Both the position numbers and the translations under genes were made by a program. From Hoeflea sp. (lineage in GTDB: Bacteria > Pseudomonadota > Alphaproteobacteria > Rhizobiales > Rhizobiaceae), in NCBI GenBank assembly GCA_019084245.1, contig JAHRFE010000026.1:186001-250000 (forward strand): DNA of 64,000 nt, in the 5' to 3' direction. Positions within the stretch are counted from its first letter, which is position 1. Every line of letters starts with the position of its first letter. The notes under the pieces are model-generated. The model was not told the origin of the DNA and searched no databases. It saw only the letters and a program-made list of their open reading frames with translations. This document shows, one piece after another, positions 59,001-64,000 of the stretch.

Positions 59001-60521
59001 ATGAACGAAATGATTCAGAACGCGCGCCTGTTGGGTTCGCCTTTCAAGTCCAGCTACGACAATTTCATCGGCGGAAAATTCGTACCGCCGGTCAATGGCC
59101 GTTACATGGACAACATCACGCCGATTACCGGCGCGGTTGTCTGCAAGGTCGCCAGGTCGGACGCAGCCGACATCAAGCTGGCTCTCGATGCCGCCCATGG
59201 CGCCAGGGAGGCCTGGGGCAAGACCTCGGCCGCGCACCGCTCCAATGTGCTGCTCAAGATCGCCGACCGGATCGAGGAAAATCTCGAGCTGATCGCGACC
59301 GCAGAAACCTGGGACAATGGCAAGCCGATTCGCGAGACCGTCAATGCCGACATTCCGCTGGCGGTTGACCACTTCCGGTATTTTGCCGGCGTCCTGCGTG
59401 CCCAGGAAGGCACGATGTCGGAAATCGACAATGACACCGTCGCCTATCATTTCTACGAACCGCTCGGCGTTGTCGGCCAGATCATCCCGTGGAATTTCTC
59501 GATCCTGATGGCCGCATGGAAACTGGCACCGGCCCTGGCAGCGGGCAACTGTATAGTTCTCAAGCCAGCCGAACAGACCCCGGCCGCGATCCTGATCCTC
59601 ATGGAGCTGATCGCCGACCTGCTTCCCGATGGGGTGCTCAACATCGTCAACGGCCTCGGCGCCGAAGCCGGCGACGCGCTGGTGCGCTCGGGCCGGATCG
59701 CCAAGATCGCCTTCACCGGATCGACCGTGACCGGCCGCAAGATCATGGAGGCCGCCACCGTCAATCTGATCCCCGTCACGCTTGAGCTGGGCGGCAAGTC
59801 GCCCAACATCTTCTTCTCCGATGTGATGGCGCAGGATGATGCGTTTCTCGACAAGGCTGTGGAAGGTTTCGTTCTGTTCGCCTTCAACCAGGGCGAGGTT
59901 TGCACCTGCCCCTCGCGGGCGCTGATCCAGGAAGACATTTACGAGGAATTTATCGCGCGCTGCATTGCGCGGGTGAAGGCGATCCAGCAGGGCGACCCGC
60001 GCGACATGGCCACGATGGTGGGCGCGCAGGCTTCCAAGCAGCAGCATGAGAAGATCATGTCCTACTTCACCATTGGCGTCGAGGAAGGCGCCGAGATCCT
60101 GGTGGGCGGCGACGCAGCGCGGTTCGACGGCGAATTGTCGGGCGGTTATTACATCCAGCCGACGATCCTCAAGGGCCACAACAAGATGCGGGTGTTCCAG
60201 GAGGAAATCTTCGGGCCGGTGGTCAGCGTGGCCACCTTCAAGGACGAGGCCGAGGCATTGGCGCTGGCCAATGATACGATCTACGGCCTGGGCGCCGGTG
60301 TGTGGACCCGCGACGGCACCCGCGCCTATCGCTTCGGCCGCAACATCGAAGCCGGCCGGGTCTGGGTCAACAACTACCACGCCTACCCGGCGCACGCGGC
60401 CTTCGGCGGCTACAAGCAATCGGGCATCGGACGCGAGACGCACAAGATGATGCTCGATCACTACCAGCAGACCAAGAACATGCTGGTCAGCTACAGCCCG
60501 GACAAGCTCGGCTTCTTCTGA
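59001..60521 (+). CDS. NAD-dependent aldehyde dehydrogenase, AldB/ExaC type
   Basis: 506 residues from the ATG at 59001, with AGGAGG upstream. Active-site features are N165 in IIPWNFS, E262 in LELGGKSP, and nucleophile C301 in [13 protein letters not shown], the double-Cys form found in acetaldehyde/chloroacetaldehyde dehydrogenases. C-terminal [18 protein letters not shown] is standard. Probably oxidises acetaldehyde or another short aldehyde to the acid, which could feed acetyl-CoA synthetase. It lies downstream of the GAF-Fis regulator, and a degenerate tpiA fragment follows it. Confidence 0.93.
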   Translation: MNEMIQNARLLGSPFKSSYDNFIGGKFVPPVNGRYMDNITPITGAVVCKVARSDAADIKLALDAAHGAREAWGKTSAAHRSNVLLKIADRIEENLELIATAETWDNGKPIRETVNADIPLAVDHFRYFAGVLRAQEGTMSEIDNDTVAYHFYEPLGVVGQIIPWNFSILMAAWKLAPALAAGNCIVLKPAEQTPAAILILMELIADLLPDGVLNIVNGLGAEAGDALVRSGRIAKIAFTGSTVTGRKIMEAATVNLIPVTLELGGKSPNIFFSDVMAQDDAFLDKAVEGFVLFAFNQGEVCTCPSRALIQEDIYEEFIARCIARVKAIQQGDPRDMATMVGAQASKQQHEKIMSYFTIGVEEGAEILVGGDAARFDGELSGGYYIQPTILKGHNKMRVFQEEIFGPVVSVATFKDEAEALALANDTIYGLGAGVWTRDGTRAYRFGRNIEAGRVWVNNYHAYPAHAAFGGYKQSGIGRETHKMMLDHYQQTKNMLVSYSPDKLGFF

Positions 60522-60541
60522 TAGCCCCATAACCAGACGGT

Positions 60542-60565
60542 GAGGCCCGCCATCGTGCGGGCCTC
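60542..60565 (+). terminator. Hairpin after the aldehyde dehydrogenase gene
   Basis: Perfect 9-bp arms GAGGCCCGC / GCGGGCCTC with a 6-nt loop, 20 nt after the stop. No T-run, so terminator strength is uncertain. Confidence 0.55.
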
Positions 60566-60610
60566 GGATCGTTCTGCCGTTCCCCGCGATCCTCCCTGGC
60601 CGAGGCCGCC

Positions 60611-60762
60611 ATCGCCTTGATCTGGTCGAGGCTCTCGCGCATGCCATTCATCCTTCAGTTGCCGGCCACGAGCGGGCGAATGCCAGGTGTCATCGGGTGT
60701 CCCCGGTTTAGAAGGGATGGACGGGGTTTAGCGGACGGGCGCGGTTTGCAAATGACGGGGGC
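60611..60762 (-). pseudogene. Degenerate duplicate of the tpiA 5' end
   Basis: On the minus strand an ATG at about 60692 reads [12 protein letters not shown], then a stop in place of the Trp codon, then [17 protein letters not shown], after which similarity to tpiA ends. Upstream of the ATG the tpiA leader is also recognisable. It codes no enzyme, being limited to about 27 codons and carrying a nonsense change. The intact tpiA lies at 56870-57640. Confidence 0.88.
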
Positions 60763-60786
60763 TTGTTTCGGTCCGGCGACACCCGC

Positions 60787-61287
60787 CTATTTGTGCCCGA
60801 GCGGCAGGATGCGGTTGTACTTGCGGGCGTCCCTTGGCCTGAAATGGAGGGCCGAATTGGGCTCGAGCCGGGCGATGTATTTGGCGAGGTCCTCGGTGAC
60901 CGGTTTTGCGAACTCAACGCCGATGATATAGGCGCCGACGCGCCGGACCTTGCCCTTGCGGTGGATGTTGGCCCAGGGGATGTAGATGTGACAGTCCTCG
61001 TCGATCAGATCGAAGGCCGAGTCTCCCGCCTTGCCGAGATCAATGGTGCTCCAGGGCGTCGTCTTGTTCGAAAACAGGCAGCCCGTGACCGAGATGTTGA
61101 CGATGGCGCCGGTGAGCGCGATGTAGAGCTTCCTGTTGACGAAGGTCAGTTCGACGATGCCCGGGCAATTGGCGCTGTAGCGAACGCCGGAGTTGCGATT
61201 GTAGGCATTGCTTGCCTCTTTCGCCGCCGCTGCCCTGGCTACTTCCATGTCTTGCTGCCCCATACGCCCAAACAGATATGTCTTCAT
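60787..61287 (-). CDS. PilZ-like domain protein
   Basis: 166 residues. A beta-rich centre holds VNRKLYIALTGAIVNISVTG, whose N-x-S-x-x-G matches the second PilZ motif, while the R-x-x-x-R motif that binds cyclic di-GMP is not clearly present. The C-terminal part (GAYIIGVEFAKPVTEDLAKY) is typical of PilZ barrels. It may be a degenerate PilZ that no longer binds the nucleotide. Its 3' end meets the tpiA fragment. Confidence 0.65.
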   Translation of the reverse strand: MKTYLFGRMGQQDMEVARAAAAKEASNAYNRNSGVRYSANCPGIVELTFVNRKLYIALTGAIVNISVTGCLFSNKTTPWSTIDLGKAGDSAFDLIDEDCHIYIPWANIHRKGKVRRVGAYIIGVEFAKPVTEDLAKYIARLEPNSALHFRPRDARKYNRILPLGHK

Positions 61288-61420
61288 GCATGTTTTCGGT
61301 TAAAAAATGCCTGAAGTTCCCGGTATTATTTGCATTTTTTGATCGATCGGCCAAAAGAAAACCGGGTCATGGCAATAACAAGGTTGTCCGCGAGCGCCTC
61401 AACCTGCGCAGGGAGATGTC

Positions 61421-62026
61421 TTACCGCCTCCGCCACACCCGCAAATCCACCAGGGCCTTCACTGTCACCGCCACCACCAGAATGCAGAGCGCTGCCTTGG
61501 ACACCGTTTCCATCGTGCCGGTGATGAGCCAGGCGTGGACGACGGTTCCGGTGACGATCACCACGGCGAGCGCGGTGTGGGCCAGGCGCCAGGTTCGGGG
61601 ACGCACGCGGCGGCGGGAGGTGGCGAGCAGCGCCGAGAGGAAGACCGCCCACATGGCGGTGACGCCCCAGACCGAGAAGGGCGTCGGCGAGGCGAAGGTG
61701 AGCGCGTCGATGACATCGGGCGGGCTGGTGATCCACAGGCCCGCGACATGGACGACCACGAAAATGACCAGCAGGACGCCGGTGAAACGATGGATGAGGC
61801 GGCCGCGTGTGGCCGGAATACCGGGCAGCAACCCGCCCGCCAGCAACGGCTGGAGCAGCAACAGCGCCATGGCGATGATGCCGGCGAAGCTTGCGATGAT
61901 ATAGACCGGGTCGCGCCATTGCAGCAGCGGGCTCATGGCGGCCGCGGCGATCGGCACGGCGATGGCGGCCGTGACGGCGCCCCAGATTAGGATGGCGCGG
62001 CCCCGTCCGGGCGGATTGACCTTCAC
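61421..62026 (-). CDS. Ferric-reductase-like di-haem membrane protein
   Basis: 201 residues with six membrane helices. Two His pairs, H79/H93 (IHRFTGVLLVIFVVVHV) and H150/H164 (AHTALAVVIVTGTVVHAW), each 14 residues apart on one helix, are the bis-haem ligands of the ferric-reductase/cytochrome b superfamily. No FAD/NAD domain is fused. It lies 5 nt downstream of the Tat-exported intradiol-dioxygenase-like gene, so the two probably work together, perhaps in periplasmic electron transfer. Confidence 0.8.
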   Translation of the reverse strand: MKVNPPGRGRAILIWGAVTAAIAVPIAAAAMSPLLQWRDPVYIIASFAGIIAMALLLLQPLLAGGLLPGIPATRGRLIHRFTGVLLVIFVVVHVAGLWITSPPDVIDALTFASPTPFSVWGVTAMWAVFLSALLATSRRRVRPRTWRLAHTALAVVIVTGTVVHAWLITGTMETVSKAALCILVVAVTVKALVDLRVWRRR

Positions 62027-62031
62027 TCCGG

Positions 62032-62556
62032 TCAGACGGGCTGGAGCACGAAATCGGCGTGGAGCGTTGTGTCGCCGGGGCTCGGCATCACCGGCCTGAG
62101 GAATACGGTTTCGAAAGCGCCATCCGCATGGGGGGCATCATGGGCCGCGTCATAGGCGAGATGGCCATGGGGCTGGCCGAAGGTCGGCACGATCTGCGGC
62201 ATTTCCAGGCGGAATTCGCCATTGGCATCGGTCAATGTGGCGCCGTGGCTGCGTTCGTCGCGCTCGTTGCCTTCGGTCGTGTGGGCCCAGATCTGGATGC
62301 GACGTCCGGCCAGCGGCGCGCCGTCGCCGGCGCGGCGGACGGTGCCGGTCATCCAGAAGCCGCCGCCGCCGATCCGCTCGACGACCGGCGCGCCAGGGCG
62401 GTAATTGTTGGCGCCGCCGCGCATGGTGGGCGTGGGGGCAAGGCTTTGGGCGCGCGCGGGCGTGATCAGGCCGGCAAATCCGGCCGTCACCCCGGTCGCA
62501 GCCATTGCGCCTGCAGCAACGAACAGCGTGCGGCGGGTGAAGAAGATTTCGGTCAT
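62032..62556 (-). CDS. Tat-exported intradiol-dioxygenase-like protein
   Basis: 174 residues. The N-terminus FTRRTLFVAAGAMAATGVTA fits a twin-arginine signal. The mature part has the beta-sandwich pattern of intradiol ring-cleavage dioxygenases (GTVRRAGDGAPLAGRRIQIW, TLTDANGEFRLEMPQIVP) and retains the H-x-H pair (PHGHLAYDA), but the two Tyr ligands are not evident and the protein is shorter than catechol dioxygenases. Likely not a classical dioxygenase. Paired with the di-haem membrane protein. Confidence 0.75.
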   Translation of the reverse strand: MTEIFFTRRTLFVAAGAMAATGVTAGFAGLITPARAQSLAPTPTMRGGANNYRPGAPVVERIGGGGFWMTGTVRRAGDGAPLAGRRIQIWAHTTEGNERDERSHGATLTDANGEFRLEMPQIVPTFGQPHGHLAYDAAHDAPHADGAFETVFLRPVMPSPGDTTLHADFVLQPV

Positions 62557-62747
62557 GGATTTCTCCTGTCGCGTGAGGGGTGATCCGCCTGTTCAGTCGG
62601 AAATGTAGCCAAGCCATAACTATAGTGCGCTTCCGAGCGATTCTAAGGCGGCGCGGGCCGAACCCGCGGCATTCCGTGGTCACAGCTTCGTGAACGGGAG
62701 GGCCTGGGCGCCGGTTATGTTGAAAGCTCGGTGCGGCGTTGCGCCCC

Positions 62748-62895
62748 TCAAACCTCCCCCTTGAGCGGAGGTCGGACCGTAGGTCCGGGTGGGGGTACGT
62801 CGCCGCAGGCGACCGAGCAAGCCCTTAACCCCACCCCTAACCTGGCTCGCGTCGACGGCCGTCCCGTCCTTCGCCCCCCTCAAGAGGGAGTAAAA
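62748..62895. repeat. RIME-type palindromic element
   Basis: CCTCCCCCTTGAGCGGAGG and GGACC-GTA-GGTCC hairpins, followed by GGGTGGGGGT, and later the pairing arm AACCCCACCCCTAACC with a terminal CCCCCCTCAAGAGGGAG. Fills most of the 382-nt gap 62557-62938. No gene is seen there. Confidence 0.75.
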
Positions 62896-62938
62896 CAACA
62901 AGACTTGTGAACCCAGCCTGCCCGCTTCGCCGAACCCC

Positions 62939-63682
62939 TCAGGCGACGAGCATCTGGTGGCTGACCAGCGTGCCATGGTGCAGGTGATGCAGTTCATAGC
63001 CCGGCGTGGTCGGGATTGGTGTGTGGCGGGCTCCCGAGAGGGAGAGGCTGAGGCCATGGCCGATGGCGATCGCCGTGCTGGCGGGGACGCCGGCCCAGAG
63101 CGTCTGCATGCCGCGGTGGCTGTGGCCGGCGATGATCCGGCAGACCGGGCTGTCCCTGACGAGGGCTTCGAGATCCCCTGCCCCCTCAAAGCCGCCCTTG
63201 TCGAGATGCGGCGCATGGGTTGAAAACGGCGGGTGATGCAGCGCCAGGATGACAGGGCTCCGGGCGTTTGCGAGCACGCCTCTCAGCCAGTCGAGCCGCG
63301 CCCGGTCGACGCCGCCGCTGGCCCCCGGCAGGTTGCTGTCGAGACCGACCAGCAGCATCGCGCCCACCGGCCGGGCGAAGCTCAGGTGACCGTCGGCAAA
63401 GTCGGCCCATCCGGCGAAGGCTGCCCGGAATTCATCGGCGCGGTCGTGGTTGCCGGACAGGGGTAGAAGCGGCACAGGCGCTTCTGCGAGCAGGTGCATA
63501 ACATGGTCATAGGATCTGGCGCTGCGGTCGATAATGTCGCCGGTGAGCACGATCGCGGCGGGCTTAAGCTCCATCGCCGCGATCATGGCGAAGGCGCGGC
63601 GCAGGGCGTCGGCCGGGTCATGGCACGGGTCGGCGCCGTCGTCGCGCAGATGCGGGTCGGTGATCTGGGCGATCAGCGTCAC
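62939..63682 (-). CDS. Metallophosphoesterase, cyclic-nucleotide/glycerophosphodiester type
   Basis: 247 residues. All calcineurin-like motifs are present: D-x-H in QITDPHL, GD in LTGDIID, GNHD in LSGNHDRADE, a later His pair in LALHHPP, and G-H-x-H in IAGHSHRGM. Closest in plan to the class III phosphodiesterases (Rv0805, GpdQ). It is co-translated with the upstream ABC permease through a 4-nt overlap, suggesting a role after uptake of a phosphodiester or phosphonate, as with ugp systems. Confidence 0.88.
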   Translation of the reverse strand: MTLIAQITDPHLRDDGADPCHDPADALRRAFAMIAAMELKPAAIVLTGDIIDRSARSYDHVMHLLAEAPVPLLPLSGNHDRADEFRAAFAGWADFADGHLSFARPVGAMLLVGLDSNLPGASGGVDRARLDWLRGVLANARSPVILALHHPPFSTHAPHLDKGGFEGAGDLEALVRDSPVCRIIAGHSHRGMQTLWAGVPASTAIAIGHGLSLSLSGARHTPIPTTPGYELHHLHHGTLVSHQMLVA

Positions 63683-64000
63683 AAAAGGTTTCCTCTCCGG
63701 CCCATCAGGCTCAGCACGATCAAAGGCAGCGCCGTGGTTATCAGGATGGTGATAAAGGCCATGGCCATGCCGAGGCCGACAGAGCCCTGCTCGAACTGCC
63801 GCCAGATATAGGTCGATATGGTCGACACGCCAACCGGGGCGACGACGACCGAGGCCACCAGTTCGCGCGTGGCGACCGCAAAGACCAGCAGCATGGCGGC
63901 AAGCAGGCTGGGCGCGATCAGCGGCAGCAGGATGCGGCGGAAGGCCACGAGCGGCGAAGCGCCGAACACCCTTGCCGCGGCCTCGAGATTGTCGCCGATC
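63679..64000 (-). CDS. ABC transporter permease, 5' end beyond the window
   Basis: C-terminal ~107 residues only. The EAA loop that docks the ATPase is visible at the right edge (LEAAARVFGASPLVAFRRIL), followed by two or three membrane helices and the end MGRRGNLL. It resembles the permeases of iron(III)/putrescine/2-aminoethylphosphonate importers. The start lies right of the window. It overlaps the phosphoesterase start by 4 nt. Confidence 0.85.
   Translation of the reverse strand, partial: IGDNLEAAARVFGASPLVAFRRILLPLIAPSLLAAMLLVFAVATRELVASVVVAPVGVSTISTYIWRQFEQGSVGLGMAMAFITILITTALPLIVLSLMGRRGNLL

Noticed and set aside
58683-60647. 654-codon minus-strand frame opposite the aldehyde dehydrogenase
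   Set aside because: The + strand gene has a perfect ribosome site and complete active site.
57558-60762. Composite transposon
   Set aside because: The flanking repeats are tpiA 5' sequences, not insertion sequences, and no transposase or terminal inverted repeats were seen.

Overview
The window is GC-rich, tightly packed chromosomal DNA from an alphaproteobacterium, most likely in the Hyphomicrobiales (Rhizobiaceae/Phyllobacteriaceae, Hoeflea-like). Three things point there. The first is the block tpiA-secG-pyrG ... kdsA ... eno-ftsB-pdhA-pdhB-pdhC ... lpdA ... lipA, an order familiar from rhizobia. The second is an E1-beta subunit of pyruvate dehydrogenase that carries its own lipoyl domain. 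The third is a set of rhizobial RIME-type palindromic repeats. No rRNA, tRNA, CRISPR array, phage or complete insertion sequence was seen.

Layout. 1-1588: 3'-truncated acetyl-CoA synthetase. 1821-8925: a probable operon of three secreted proteins, headed by a ~1650-residue protein with four Cys-paired TPR-like repeats; their function is unknown. 9057-11433: a membrane protein and a bifunctional phosphotransferase/P-loop kinase. 11641-20256: an aromatic-acid cluster. galB-dioxygenase-galC-galD, facing left, converts a ring-cleavage product through 4-oxalomesaconate to pyruvate plus oxaloacetate. Divergent from it run an oxidoreductase, a LysR regulator with two HTH domains, and a TRAP importer. 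20300-22815: a MarR regulator divergent from a 3-hydroxybenzoate-type flavin monooxygenase. 22828-31081: an eight-gene biuret-type nitrogen operon (BMP-type ABC importer, biuret hydrolase, a second cysteine hydrolase, a cupin, allophanate hydrolase), with a divergent LysR regulator at 31249-32196.

32229-44466 is the central-metabolism block: lipA, a DarT-DarG toxin-antitoxin pair inserted in front of it, glsB, lpdA, several small genes, pdhC-pdhB-pdhA, ftsB and eno. A methyl-accepting chemotaxis gene (45104-47029) separates eno from kdsA. 48121-54289 holds a VOC protein, a D-Ala-D-Ala carboxypeptidase, a small secreted protein, a 1.2 kb gene-free stretch rich in repeats, an MscS channel and a low-GC orphan membrane gene. 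pyrG, secG and tpiA follow. An AcoR-like regulator without a sigma-54 domain and an aldehyde dehydrogenase (57917-60521) lie between tpiA and a decayed second copy of the tpiA 5' end (60611-60762). The window ends with a PilZ-like protein, a di-haem membrane protein plus Tat-exported intradiol-dioxygenase-like pair, a metallophosphoesterase and the end of an ABC permease.

The genes divide into conserved core functions (PDH complex, lipoate, glycolysis, CTP, KDO, secretion) and accessory catabolic or defence cargo placed at operon joints. The most interesting points are the secreted repeat-protein operon, the type I extradiol dioxygenase beside gallate-type gal genes, the tandem-HTH LysR regulator, DarTG translationally coupled to lipA, a palindromic repeat translated in frame inside pdhC, and the tpiA 5' duplication flanking a regulator-dehydrogenase pair. 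Everything was read by eye; no database search or folding program was run.
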